Assembly: GCF_000143535.2 (NCBI RefSeq)
Contig: NC_037310.1
Span: 3,100,001 to 3,164,000 of the forward strand
Direction: 5' to 3'
DNA length: 64,000 nucleotides
From: Botrytis cinerea B05.10
Taxonomy: Eukaryota > Ascomycota > Leotiomycetes > Helotiales > Sclerotiniaceae
Each line of letters opens with the position of its first letter. The first letter of the stretch is position 1. This document shows, piece after piece, positions 43,730 to 56,037 of this stretch. The notes under the pieces are model-generated. The model was given only the letters and a program-made list of their open reading frames with translations, made no database searches and had not been told where the DNA came from. The position numbers and the translations under genes are program-made.

Positions 43730-46700
43730 TAACTCCCTAGCGAAAATCTCGGCTTAGAGTGTGTAGACTCCACTACGTCCGCATTGCTTGGTGGGTCAAG
43801 ACGGACCTTAAATAGACGACGATGTCACTGGATGCGAATTATTGGTGACTACGCTGCTTCTTGGCAGCCAAGTATTACTACTTAGTTATATAGCATTGAT
43901 GAGTTCGGGACCGAAGCTCTTGGTCAATCTAGCCGCAGCTGTGATTTTACAATTGCGTTGCGCGTCGTTTGTCCTCTGAGATCACGAGTTTTAAGTTTCA
44001 TGCTATGTCGGGCTTAGTGATTAAGGAATTGTGGATTAGTGTTATCGTGATTGATGTTGAAGCCTTCTATATATATTGGATTGGTGCGTACGAATCATGG
44101 AAATATCTACTTGTATTGCAACATTTGTAAATTATAAAACTAATAGTATACTAAAGTATTAAAATCTCATAAATTCCTCAAGTGTTTCGGCTATATTCTT
44201 CGGGAATATAAAGATATTCACTAGATCCCTTCCTCAGTAAGCCACATTGAAGTTACATTCATGGAACTTACTTGAACTTGTTGAACCCCAGTATTTGTGC
44301 ATATTTGAGTAATGTAGAATATCATATGATAGTGTCAATTATTTCAGTAATATGATATTCGAAATTATGTATCAAGTGCGTAATACAAAATACAATACTC
44401 CTATCTATAGTGGAGTTATACTCTGTGGATCAAAGACAGATACATATTCATCGATTTGAATGTTATAGTTTCGATGAAGTCCAATACTGAACGAGAGCAT
44501 ACCCAAGGGAAGTACCGAAACTCTACAATATGACCACGAAAAAGGCGAAGCAAATTAAACTCGGAGGCGTGCCATGAAGGAGCTGCAAACACGTAAATAT
44601 ATCTGTGGCTAGTCTGTCTTATTATTTGAAAGAGGGCAACGAGTTTCCAAACTATATTCGCTCACCCCTTGTACCACTTGGTATAAGTATCAAGAATGAT
44701 GAACATATGAAGTAATAGCCTTGATCTAGGCTCGCCTCTATTTTATTGATGGATGATGAAGGTAATAGCGGTGACAGAAAGTCAAACTGGTTACCAACTC
44801 TTGGAGTAGAGAGCCACATTTACGGTGCAGGGAGACTGATCAATCTCTATTTTCGGCTTTCACAAGTTGGACGAGAAATTGGTTACAAGATGTTGTGCCT
44901 GCCCCTTTAAGATATTTGACGACAACAGCGTAAGCTGTTTCAGCAAAGAAAAAATCGACTGAAACATACAAATAACCAAATAGATATATTTTATTTTGAT
45001 TCGGTCAATTTTCCTCAACTCGGAACGCGGCTTATCTCGAAACAAGTGTCATGGAAGAATGCTAGAATCGTGAAACTTGGTCTACGAAATGTTTTTGGGG
45101 TCCAATCACCACTGCTATTGTTGTTCTAGCTGTTCATCAAAGGGGATACTAGAAGTACGCTCATATAGTTTTTAGTGTCCAGCAACAATGGCCATTGAAC
45201 TGGCCTCCTTTGTGTATAAGAGTAAAGCAATACCTGCATCATAGAGTAAAAAATTACGAAAAAGATATTTCAAGATGTATTTCAAGTGTTCATGACGAGC
45301 AAAAAGGGTTAATTATCGGGAACGGCATCATAAATTTAATAGATGACAGATCCAAGACAAATAGGGGTTGGGATTTTCCGTTAATTTAGTGCTTCTCGTT
45401 TTTTGCCGGTCAAAATGGACGATGAGTGAGATTAGCTGCTACAAGGTATGTGAAATATTTGGAGACAGTGGGATCTTATGTACAACTGTTTCTTAAAGAC
45501 GTACGTATGTTTTCTGTTCGGCCCACATTCAAAGAACTACAAACTAGAACTTTCCGTCTAGTGCTAATATTCGCATATCAGGAAATCACAATGAGTGAGA
45601 TATTCGAGCAAAGCGCAGTGATAATATTAAAGCTTGATTGATCAAATGCATTAACATAAAAACCAGACTTTGTGATTCAATAGCTTTTTATCTGCGGAGT
45701 CAACTGATTGAGGGGAACGTGATAGATGAATCTCACCACTATCACGTCCACAGTGCCTGCAATTATGGAAGAAATAATCACTGGTTGATTCAACTTCAAA
45801 TTATAGTCATTTTCAGTCCGTATAATCAAAAAGACGATGCAGAATTTGGTTAAGAGAGTGTAGCCAACGACTAATGGTTGGAAAAAGACGTTATATTCGA
45901 GGACGTTGAGGTTTCATTTGGTTGGGTTCGAGAAGCACTCTACATACTCTCAGATAGTAAGATTTGCTAACATAAAGTTAATCGAGACTCCGTGACTTTG
46001 AGTTAATCATGATGATTTTTGCGCCAATAGACATCATCTTTTTCAGGCGAATGCGATCAGGGAATCATTTCATCCCCAGCACTTGTAGTAATTAATACGC
46101 AATTGAATATGAGTTCCTATTACAACAAACAACAACCACAATATTACTGAGATGTCAATTTCGCGACTCGCATCGGCTGGTAGTGGTCAAGTTATAGTTA
46201 TGTATGAGAAATAAATACAAGATAGAATTGATTGGTTACATAGAAGTATGAATATCCTCTCACAGATACGTTTATGTTTAGATTGAAAATAAGAAGAAAA
46301 CTAAAAAAAATTGATAATCTTATACAGATAAACATTAACGATTAAAGATTTGATGTGATGATCTATCTAACTAAGCTTCTTGATAATTAGATCTATGGAT
46401 TTAAGCGACAGTACCAGTCTTATTGGGCTCTATAATAAGGATTCATATAGAGATGTAAAGATTATAATTGAAAGATTAATTTACTCTGAGCTCAGCTCCT
46501 TTTATTAATACTCTAGTAGATAGTATTTAGAACAGAGTTCTATTTAAATCTGATAAGAAAGTAAGATGCGAAGGCCTATAAAGTTTCGGGGATGAAATAC
46601 TAATTTCTTTGATTCTCTTTACCCTAGCATGTACTCCCCAAATGAATACAAAGATCAGAGACTCACTTCTAATATAATGACTTTCTCTAAGCACTATTAT

Positions 46701-48073
46701 GTCATTATACGATGAGTTCGACTAAGAGAATTGCTTAGGAGATATATACTTCCTCGAGTTGTTTGTAATTTACAAATATTACTCGATTAGATTATTGTGC
46801 TATTGATGTTACATGCATATGAAGGGATATAGTCGGCGCAGCATTAGCTATAGACACGCTGAATCGAATGATGATTTATTACTACTGAGCAGATGAATCT
46901 TTATTCCTTAATTGGATTTTCAAGAACAAGAACTAAGATACTCTCTAGCTTATTAGTTGTATAAAGAAAGCGTATCTCTATCAAGTTAGGGGTACTGCAT
47001 AGACAGAAGCGGGGAACAAGCCGAGAAATAAGCGAACGCACTTTCTACTGTGCTTGATGTTCACAAGCTGAAAAAAAATCAGATGCCGAGCTTTGTGTTG
47101 TATGATGATTGAAAGTACTTTGGAAGTTCGATCACTTTCATTCAGTTCATCATTGTAATTGAATGGCTATGGCCACCTAGACTTTAGGATAATATTTTAG
47201 TTTCTCAGATGAAACGCCTCCATCCCACACATGTCGATATGCAGTCGCCTCTAAAAGTGATCTGATCCCGTAAGATAGAGCGGTATCCAACCGCAAATGC
47301 CAAAATTTTAATGTACACAAGTCCTTGGTACAAATAACCAACACTCGTCTCCGCGAAAAAATATCACACGTCCCCCATATTTCACTCAGGCATGCAATTT
47401 ATTCGCCCACATTTTCAAGCAACTAGTTGTGTTGAATGGATATACTAACGTGTATGTACATTGAAAATATGCAGGGACAAAGGAACAAATTCATTCCATC
47501 AGCCTTCTTCTCACGAAGGAATACCAAACTATATGGTGTCTCCACCCCACTCTATAAATGGAGATGCCACGTACGTAGTACCCATGAGGGTGGGATGCAA
47601 TATGATCTATGTAACCTTTTATAGGTCAGTATTCCGATAGGCTGGGACGCATGTTTCTCCCCTAAACCTCACATATAAGCTAGTCAATCAGAATTGCGTT
47701 TTCTCAGACGTTGGATTGTAGTTGAAGTTTATTAGTCGATTTGCTGCAACGATGCCACCTTCATCTAGCCAATGCAACTACAACTATGTTCCAGATAAAC
47801 TGATTACACTTTGGCACCGTTAGTACTGTTGGTTTCGGTCAGGTTTTCGGTAAGAGCATTGCCGGGGGGGAGGGATAGCAATAACCAATAGCATGATCAA
47901 GATTGAAACAGGATGGCTTTAGCTTCCAAGGTGCTATTCACCGTTGCATCCAGGGTGTTAGAAAGTCAATCACAATACTTTGTAAGAACAAAAGAAGTCC
48001 AAACGTTTAGCAGCCCAGTCCAATTCACCAGTATTATCCTGAACATTCTACTTTGCTTGTTTTATCTGTCACC
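43730..48073. other. AT-rich gene desert
   Basis: More than 4 kb without an ORF longer than about 75 codons and with strong AT/TpA enrichment, most marked at about 46200-47000. Composition differs visibly from the flanking genes. It may be decayed repeat DNA, but I could not recognise a transposon protein, terminal repeats or target-site duplications. Confidence 0.5.
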
Positions 48074-48544
48074 ATGCCCGCCGACGAGATTTTTGCTGAG
48101 TCCTCTCCCTTCTCCAATGATGTTCCGATAGCTGAAATCCCTGTAATCTCATATAAAGCCCTGCAGAGCAATTCGTCATCTGAATCGGAAAACTCTTTGA
48201 CTCTTGTAGAGAGCGTCGGGAGAGCATCGGGGGTCTCTCTCGATAGGAATTAGATAGAAAAAACGTGTTATATCTTTAAGCGAAAGAAAAAACATTGGTG
48301 CTGACATTGCGTACCGGACGATGAGAGAACTTGATGAGAGGGAATTTGATTGGCTCAAAATGTTACCGAAGAGGGGTTGGATTTATCATTTCCAAGGAAC
48401 ACGAAAACAGACGTAAAAGCTTTGACGAGATCCAAATTCAAGTTCGATTTCGATACAGCTAGATGCAGGCTCATCTCCAAAACATTCTCAACTCCCTTTC
48501 GAGACCACTTGAGTATGAGATTGGTTCTCATTGCATCTATTCGA
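48074..48544 (+). pseudogene. Possible N-terminal remnant of a 2OG-Fe(II) oxygenase
   Basis: ATG at 48074 in a good context (CACCATGCC) opens a 59-codon frame whose start, with SPFSNDVPIAEIPVISYKAL, has the look of the N-terminus of isopenicillin-N-synthase-like (2-oxoglutarate/iron) oxygenases, where the first conserved strand is P-x-I-x-x. The frame stops at 48251-48253 and nothing like the HxD..H iron site follows before the convergent methyltransferase gene begins at 48545. Hence at best a truncated and disrupted copy. It could instead be a small unrelated ORF. Confidence 0.35.
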
Positions 48545-49654
48545 TTATTCCTTATCAAGTCGATCGATCCTCTCCCTCAGTTTCCCAATCTCCCTAGGCG
48601 TAGTTTTGCAACAACCTCCTACAATAATATCCTCCCACAACCCCCTATCCCTTGCCCTTCTGACAATCTCAAGAACCGCCTCGTCCCATTGCAAATCTTC
48701 TTTTCCTGGTGGCTCTCTGATTTCCCATACTTTGGTAGAAGTATTGTAGACTTCGCCCTTGATTGTTCCATCGGGATATACTACCAAAGATGGCCATTCA
48801 CTGACATCCCCTTTCTCGATTAAAGCCTTGACTTCTTGCTCGAATTCTAATATCAAAGACTCAACTTTTCCAACTTTGGTACAATTCAGACCGATTCCAA
48901 AAGGTACTGGGGATCCGCCTTTGTTGCCCAACATTGCTTGCATAATTTGTTGCACAGAGCTTCCACCTGGTAAGCAATTTCCTTCGCCAGGGAATACACA
49001 TGTAATCCAAAATGGCTTGCTTCCAGCCGTTCCACCATTCGAGTTTTCAACTTCTCCCATGGATTTTCTTACACCCTCAATTTCCTCCAACAATGGAATG
49101 GTTTCAAACGCAACATAGTCAACTCTCTCCCAGCATTTTGGATCTCTCGAGAAAACCGAAATTCTCTCATGGTGCCATGAGCTCAATTGCTCGCTCGATT
49201 TATGGTCATCATCATACTTTCCCGTGTATTCTTGTCCCGGAGTCATGATCGCACCGTATGCTCCAAGACTTAGTGCAATTTTGCCATTTGAATCTTTCTT
49301 GGTGGAAAATGCATCGGAAGCGATATCTACGGCGCTTCTCATAATGCCATTTACTTCTTCTTTATCCCCATCTGCTTTTCCCGAGTTAGAAGATGAGTGT
49401 GAATGAACAGCATATCCTGATCCTCCGAATCCTTCATAACTCGTTTGATAAGTTGCGGTTAATAAGATATCAGCACCGGCGTCCACGAAGGACTTTTGAG
49501 TAGCGAGGAGTGTTTTGGGTCCATGGGGATGAGTTGGAATAAGGAGTTGAGAGGACCAGAGAGGTTCTTTTTCTGTGAACTGTACTTGGTGAGAATCACC
49601 AAGGGTGGTGCCAAGACCTCCATCAAGGAGGTGGATTTTACAACCGGGGGACAT
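48545..49654 (-). CDS. Homocysteine S-methyltransferase
   Basis: Single exon, 369 residues. The N-terminal LLDGGLGTTLG, the LLTATYQTSYEGF strand, VDYVAFETIPLLEE and the zinc-site motifs GIGLNCTK and IIVGGCCKTTP (three cysteines) identify the S-methylmethionine/AdoMet:homocysteine methyltransferase family (yeast Mht1/Sam4, bacterial MmuM). It would transfer a methyl group to homocysteine to form methionine in the cytosol. A family-atypical insertion of Ser/Gly-rich residues (SHSSSNSGKADGDKEE) separates the first two strands. The gene is divergent from the J-domain protein with about 800 bases between. Confidence 0.93.
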   Translation of the reverse strand: MSPGCKIHLLDGGLGTTLGDSHQVQFTEKEPLWSSQLLIPTHPHGPKTLLATQKSFVDAGADILLTATYQTSYEGFGGSGYAVHSHSSSNSGKADGDKEEVNGIMRSAVDIASDAFSTKKDSNGKIALSLGAYGAIMTPGQEYTGKYDDDHKSSEQLSSWHHERISVFSRDPKCWERVDYVAFETIPLLEEIEGVRKSMGEVENSNGGTAGSKPFWITCVFPGEGNCLPGGSSVQQIMQAMLGNKGGSPVPFGIGLNCTKVGKVESLILEFEQEVKALIEKGDVSEWPSLVVYPDGTIKGEVYNTSTKVWEIREPPGKEDLQWDEAVLEIVRRARDRGLWEDIIVGGCCKTTPREIGKLRERIDRLDKE

Positions 49655-50469
49655 TTTGAGAAGCTGTAAAATCTGACGAACACGGGATAGAGGGTCGACA
49701 GGACCAATGACGGTTGATAAGTTGGACTACAATGTACTCTGTATGTGGGATACAGTAGAGGGTAGATTGAGGACGGAAAGTATGCGAAGTGGGGTATTCA
49801 AAGGGTTTTCTCTCGACCCGCTCTTGCTGAAAAGATGGCGCTATCAATGGATAGCCTTACGCGGCAGATTAAAAGTTACCTAAGAGGACGCGATGAGTAG
49901 TTTGAAGTTTTAGACTCACTCTTGCTTTGAAACAGCAGATAACAGCATCTACAATTTTGTATGAACGACTTCATTCATGCTTATGTTAGCAAAAATTAGG
50001 AAAGATTGATCAAAGCCTCTTCTTCTAGCAGCTAAGATGAGAAACCAAGTGTGCGTATATTACTCGGAATCTACTTGAAGTATATCGTCTCAATTTATGG
50101 AAGATAAAGGAGAACTTGATGTTTTAGCTCTTCTCTACAAGTAATTAATAGCTCTCGCCCAAAATTTGCATGCATGCACGCGAGTGTCAACGCCAAGATT
50201 TTCACGTGTCAGCCACATTTTCTTACGCCACATGTAAGGTTATGACGCAGCAGCCAGTCAAGTGAATCCAGGTATCACTTATCATTTCTTGGATCTCGAG
50301 GTGTCCTTTCCACCTCTCATATTCATATCTGCAGTTGAATCTGCAGAGACCTAGAACTATTCTTTATACTTTACCATATCTACCATATCTTACTGAAAAC
50401 TCTAATACCACACGAAACCCTAGAATATTCTTGAGTGCCGCATCCTATTAGCAGTTTGAACACGGAAGA
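49655..50469. promoter_or_regulatory. Divergent promoter region with an E-box
   Basis: Shared upstream space of the homocysteine methyltransferase (minus) and J-domain gene (plus). CACGTG occurs at 50203-50208, followed within about 40 bases by GCCACAT and ATGACGCA. CACGTG is the Cbf1-type site that governs sulfur amino-acid genes in yeasts, so it could matter for the methyltransferase; at about 550 bases from its start this is only suggestive. Confidence 0.4.
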
Positions 50470-51364
50470 ATGACATTACCTTCGGATTATTGTGAGTACC
50501 CGAGCCTTCACTTCATTCCACCCGCCCGTTTAGAAGGCAGCATGCTTATGATTTCCTTTTACTAGATGCCGTCCTTGGCGTACCATCCACTGCAACTCAG
50601 CAACAGATCCGCAATGCCTACAAAAAGTACGAATTTCTTCCTATACCCCTCTTTCGTGACAACCAACTAACCTTCGTCCCTCAATAGAGCAGCTTTAAAA
50701 ACACACCCCGACCGGGTCGCCTCTGATTCCCCCGAGCGTGAGGAAAGAACACGTAAATTCCAACAAATCAACGACGCATACTATACCCTCTCAGAACCCT
50801 CTCGACGTCGCGACTACGACGCTGCCCGTACGTACCATGGATTTGGCTCTGGAGCCTCCACAGCCTCTACATCTATGGACGACGATGAAGAGATTCCCGA
50901 TCCCTCTGCTGGACCAGGTGGATTCCCATGGTCTAGTTTTGGCTTCTCGTCAAAGGCGAAGAATCCAGAGGAGGAAGAGAAGTTTCAAGACGAACAATTT
51001 GGAGATGTCTTTGAGGAGATGTTGAGAGAAGAGGGAATGGCCCAGAATAACAATTCTCCCACTGGGAAGTTTTGGAGTATGTTGGGTGGATTGAGTGGAG
51101 GGGCTATGGGCTTTATTGTTGCAAATTTCCCGGGAATGTTGGCTGGAGCTGTGGCAGGAAATAGGTTAGGTGCTGTGAGAGACGCGAAAGGGAAGAGTGT
51201 ATATTCTGTTTTCCAGGTAAGTTGGGATCAGGCGTTGAATTTGGGAGAGGATAAATCGAAAATATGCTAATACGTGCGCTGCTCAGGAACTTCCTCAAAG
51301 TGACAAAGCAAGACTATTAAGTCAGCTCGCCGCAAAGGTTTTCAGTCATGCTGTAGGTTCATGA
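50470..51364 (+). CDS. J-domain (DnaJ-like) co-chaperone
   Basis: Exons 50470..50491, 50566..50626, 50688..51216, 51287..51364 give 229 residues, with donors GTGAGT, GTACGA and GTAAGT. The J domain occupies about residues 6-70: DYYAVLGV, IRNAYKKAALKTHPDR with the HPD triad that stimulates Hsp70 ATPase, and DAYYTLSEPSRRRDYD. A linker with acidic and Pro/Gly residues follows. The C-terminal part is glycine/alanine-rich and hydrophobic (GGLSGGAMGFIVANFPGMLAGAVAG), followed by NRLGAVRDAKGKSVYSVF. It has neither zinc fingers nor a type I/II substrate domain, so it is a class C J protein. The hydrophobic stretch could associate with a membrane. The Hsp70 partner is not evident. Confidence 0.88.
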
Positions 51365-52106
51365 ATTACGATTTGATACGAATTTGAAGAGATATCTTTT
51401 GCTTTGAACTTATTGACAATGGAGCTGGCGTTGAAGGATCCTAGGGTTAGGGTATTGGGGGTATTGGGTATAGTTGATCCAATACAGCAGGCGATTAAGA
51501 GGTTTATACGATGGTCGGGCAGCGTGAACAGGTCAAATTATGTATGTAGATATCCAGTAAAGCAATAAAAGAAGCTAAATTTTCTATATTTATGAGGTGA
51601 ATCAGGTGATGTGTGAGGGGGCCAGACTACTGCCAGAAGAGAAACTAGATAGGGAAATCGGATAGTTGATTGGGTGTAGTCTTTGAGGGTGCACTCATTC
51701 ATGCTCATTAATGCATGTTAAATAGTTGTCATTAGGGGAAGCTTATAGGGCTCATTAAGCTCACTCGAAAATATATGCCCTGAGTCTGTGAAGAGATAAC
51801 TGAGCGATCCCTCCTTTATAGCCGAATCCACTCACAGATTTTACCTATCTAATCACAGCATGATGTTGCGTCTGTATTCAAAATCTTTTGTATTCAAGAC
51901 CAGTCACACAATCGCACCCTAATCATGGTATCTATGTCCGCATGAAAATGCAGGCTTTTGGGAAAGAAGGAACGCGAGAAGAGAATAAATCAAAAGGAAA
52001 TGCATCAATCCAAACATCCAACGCCGAATCCAACCCGATCAAGATATCCTCATCACGTCATTTCCACCCATCTCTCATCCCACTTGCAATCATTCCAGAC
52101 TCCACA
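51365..52106. other. Intergenic region between convergent genes
   Basis: 740 bases of 3' flanking DNA; the short plus-strand ORFs at 51888-52227 overlap the end of the next gene antisense and have no motif. Confidence 0.5.
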
Positions 52107-52942
52107 TCAGATGAATAATTTCGCCAACTTCATCGCTCCTCCTACTCCTTCCATGCCGCCCGCCAGCATCCCTAATTTCTCCATTGCGCCTCCAGTGCTC
52201 TTTACGCTACTTCTCTCATACTCGTAAGTCCCATTGCCTCTATTGCCCCCCAAAAATCCGCTTCCTCCACTTCCCCTTCCCTTTCCGCCACCAATTAACT
52301 TGTCTAGTCCGCCAGGTAACCTAACCCCGAATTTCTTCAATAATCCGGCTAGCGCACCACCTGTTATGAGAGGCATGATCACGAGCATGAATACTTTTAG
52401 CGGGTGGCGCTTCATGTAATAGATGAGATCGCGCAGGAGTTCGCGCAATTTGGCATAGATGCGCTTTAAGTAGTTGGGGCGAGGAGAACGCTTATAGTGG
52501 GATGTGGAGTGCGAGACGCCTAGATGGAAGAATTTATTAGTTTATTAATCCATTACGCGACGACAACATGTGAGATTAGACAGATTGAATTACGAAAATA
52601 ACGATAGAATTGTAGAGATAAACAGAAATACATACCGAAGATACTACTCCGACTAGAATTATGTTTCGCATCTCCGTCGCCAAAAATACTGTCGGTGCCT
52701 CGCGTACGACTTCTGGAACGCTCTCGGTGGCTATGGCTTGATTTGGGGGATTTGGGGGATTTGGGTGACTTGGGAGATTTGGGAGATGTGCCTCCTAAAA
52801 CGCTTCCGAGAAGCCCAGAAGAATTGTTGTGATGGGAAGAATGAGAGGAAGAAGGGCGTTTTTTGCTGGAATGCGAATGTGAAGAGTGACGTTTTGAGGA
52901 GTGGGAGCGACCTGATTCGGAGACGCCGTCAAACCAACCCAT
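52107..52942 (-). CDS. Ser/His-rich protein with SPK repeats and a membrane segment
   Basis: Exons 52942..52636 and 52519..52107 give 239 residues; the 116-nt intron has GTATGT..TCTAG and keeps the frame. The N-terminal half is extremely rich in Ser and His (repeated SSHSSK-like units) and includes five consecutive SPK triplets near residues 53-68, plus an RSRSRTR tract. The second half has a basic amphipathic stretch (YLKRIYAKLRELLRDLIYYMKRHP) leading into a hydrophobic segment VFMLVIMPLITGGALAGLL, then a Gly-rich region. I do not recognise a family. It might be a tail-anchored or peripheral membrane protein; the SPK units are possible proline-directed kinase sites. Confidence 0.7.
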
Positions 52943-54275
52943 CTTTGCGATATTCTGGAGTTTTTAATTTGGCGTGAAGAGAAGAAGAGGAATTGAAGAA
53001 TCGTTGATGTAATTGAGAGATTCGAAAAAGGATTACAAGCAATTCAGAGTGCAATTAAAGCAAGTGAATAATGTAACCTCAAACCCTACGGATAAGTAAG
53101 GTAACCGATACTCGTTTCGTCTCACTAGGTCATGAGGGGTTCAAAGTTTCAATTCTTGTTCGTCCGCCGCTATGTCCAAATAACGTCCCGTCCCGTAATT
53201 TTGCCCGCAATCAATTCGATCGATAATAATCGATAAGAAGAATCAAACTCGTGGAGGAGTGGAGTCACGAACGAACCACCGGTTTCTGCAAAAAATGCAA
53301 GACAAAAAAAGAAGTGGAGGAAGAAAAGGTGGTTCTTGACTCTGTCTTCTCCTCTGGAAAAAGAAAAGTAAGCTTGCACGGTTTGCAGGAGCATCTTTGG
53401 AAAGCTGACAGGTGGGTCAAATGCGAACTCTGGGATCAGTGCCATCCCAACCTCCTGAATTCTGGCGGTGAAGAGGAAGCTAATGCATGGATTTTGCATG
53501 GCTGCATGGCATGGATACCCCAGTACACGTGACAGCTTCAAGAAAAATGGTAGGGCTGCTGTTTGTGGGAAGAAAATTCATTAACCATGCTATGTGAGAT
53601 ATCATGGGCGTAGTGTGTTGAGTTTTGAGTTGGAATTAGATTCGGAGTGTGATAGTGATGTGCTGGATATATGGTTTTAAAACCCCATTCGCTGCGTGAG
53701 TAGCATTATCATAGTCTTGGCCGTGACAGAACCAATTTATGGACCAAACTTTATAATCTCATGTGAGAATAGAATAAATTTGACGAGACTTCGAGTTTTC
53801 TAGGGTTAGATGGCTACCATCGTTAAATGACATTGTGCGGAATCCTTTTACGTAGGTAGCCAGAGGGAGGCCATTTAATATCGGCCAAGGCTGCGTGCTA
53901 ACCTTTAAGCTACTTTGATCATAGAATCGTAATATATTTCGTCAGTTTCGATATCAATGAAGCTGAAGTATAGATACTTTCACATAACCATTCGGTGCAG
54001 ACTCCGAGCTATGTTTTCTCTTTAATATAAAGGGGTGCATTGACTGATGGGACAATTCCCAACTTACGAAACCTATAAGTTAACACATTCAACTTACTAT
54101 ATTATTATACCATAATTCTAAGCCCTTCGACCAAAGCTTCAAAAGATGTTGCAAAGTTTATCGTAGGAGTCCCTTCAATATGTACACTCACTGATGAAAG
54201 CCCTTTCGGGTGTTCCATAGGGATTGCTATGATGTCATTGGATGGAGATATAGGCGCTTCACAAGCCAGAAGCAA
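52943..54275. other. Intergenic region
   Basis: 1.3 kb. Two overlapping ORFs on opposite strands at 53170-53541 are mutually antisense and show no motif. Nothing else seen. Confidence 0.5.
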
Positions 54276-54990
54276 CTAAAATATGTCACGATATTCGCTT
54301 AAACCGACTAGCAGTAGGGCGTCAATACAAGCAACTCTTTCGATATATTCTGGAAGTCGATCCAGTAATAGTTCGACGATTTTATGACAATAATCTCGAC
54401 ATGCCACTGCTGAACCATTCCAATTTCCATTGATTTCGAAGATTTCTGCATTAAAATTGAGGATCTCCGGCCACAATCGCGGATGCCAGTGTCATATCTG
54501 GAAGGAATCTCCGAAGACCTGACTTTAACATTCATTAAATTGACTTTAAAGTCGTTGTCAATAAGGAGCTGGACAACGACGAGGCCACCCGACTCACAAA
54601 CAATAATCAAGGGGAGCCTCCCAGAGCTTCTGATACGAACCCAGTCACAAGCATTCTGTATGATAGTTTCATGTCCGCCATCTGCAGCCGCATGAAAGAA
54701 CTTTGGATAGAATTCGATTGGCTGGTGTTTTCGACGATGTCCAAAAGAAGCTCGGTCTTTTGTGATTTTCCTTGACGAACTGCAGCTTTCAACACGACGG
54801 AATGGCGCACTCGCCAAATTTTAGAGCCTTTGTCTTCATTGAGAAGCAACAGAATTATTGAAGCGTGACCACTCATCGCAGCAGCCATTTTCCGGGTCCA
54901 GCTAATCGTCTCTGATAATGCATCGCCCGGTAGCTCACAAGGCTGTTGGAGACAATCAATTGAGAATCGCACGATAATGGCTTTGGTCGA
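54276..54990 (-). pseudogene. Ankyrin-repeat gene relic
   Basis: Ankyrin-like helices occur in three different minus-strand frames that follow each other. Frame a (ending 54607) contains HASIILLLL and VLKAAVRQGKSQKTELLLDIV. Frame b (to 54308) continues with HAAADGGHETIIQ and LIIVCESGGLVVVQLLIDND. Frame c (54476 to 54276) ends with GSAVACRDYCHKIVELLLDRLPEYIER. The frame changes lie near 54720 and 54480. Introns could not be placed at these switches. No start region is clear; more relic sequence may extend to about 55470, where an unidentified 97-codon frame lies on the same strand. Confidence 0.6.
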
Positions 54991-54999
54991 GAGACTTTG

Positions 55000-56037
55000 A
55001 ATGTACAGAGACTTGATCAGTCATGCGAATGATGTATTGCTACAGATCCTTAAGACGATTGAGAATTTCCGAGTCTGACAGGATAGCAATCGCAGATACG
55101 CTGGCTTCCTGTGCAATTCCAACATTCATTTAGAACATTCAAAGCGTTCAAAAGATCGAAGGCATTTCGATTATTAAAATGCTTTCAAATGTTGAAAGCT
55201 TTCGATATTTAGACTGCAGTCCAGACTATTGGACACCGTGAATGACTCATCTGCTGCCTGTTTTTGGAAATACTTCTTTGCTTTTGCTAAATAAATCGAC
55301 AGCTCTGTTGTGTCACATGAAAACTTGCCTGCAAATTTATGGCCCCCCAGAAGATTATGGGTCACTTGTCGACATATGCTTTTAAGTATTAGTTTCTTCC
55401 CGCCAAAATGTGGCACTCTCTGGTAAAATATGCCAATAGTAATTTTCGCCAACAACCATACAAACAATCATACCGATAACTTTCTCAATTATTTTCAAGC
55501 CATCATCTCAAACCACCTGCATTCGCAAGAATCTCGTACTTCAGTACCACGGCAAGACTTTAATGATTGACAATTTCAACTCTAAGCATTTTGAAAAGGG
55601 TGACGAGCGAAACATGGGCTAGAAAATAGGTGAGAAAATAGGTGATGAGGAGAGATAGTTTTCTATTTCAAAGCTTCCACAGTTTGTTGTTAGGGGACTG
55701 CTAGTGAAATTCATACTTGTCCTCAAATAATTGAAACATATGCAATATACAATATGATTCCAACACTTGCAGGTTCATACCTATTCATAATCCCATCTTT
55801 CGTAGGTATTCAGATCAAGCCTGAACGAATCAATAGATATTGTGGTTGGCTTAGACTAATCTGACTAATCTAACCCTAGTAGCGGCAATAGCTAGCGGCC
55901 GCTCCCGAGCCGCTTTAGAAGAGAAAAAAAATTGAAGCTGGAAACAAGTGGTAAAAAAGCACGAGTGACTTTCCAAAGCCCTCCGTAGCCTTGTCTTCCT
56001 AATTTGAACGATTGACTCCGAAGATATCTACACAAAT
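55000..56037. other. Intergenic region
   Basis: Holds an unidentified minus-strand frame of 97 codons (55174-55467) that could be part of the adjacent ankyrin relic, and the short promoter of the URI homologue with GCGGCCGC at about 55894-55902. Confidence 0.4.

Noticed and set aside
46200..47000. Possible copia-type reverse transcriptase trace on the minus strand
   Set aside because: A short LEEVYIS-like string was seen, but spacing to other RT motifs is wrong and stops are frequent; not enough to call an element.
53170..53541. Overlapping ORFs of 93 and 123 codons on opposite strands
   Set aside because: Mutually antisense, no motif, no splice or promoter support.
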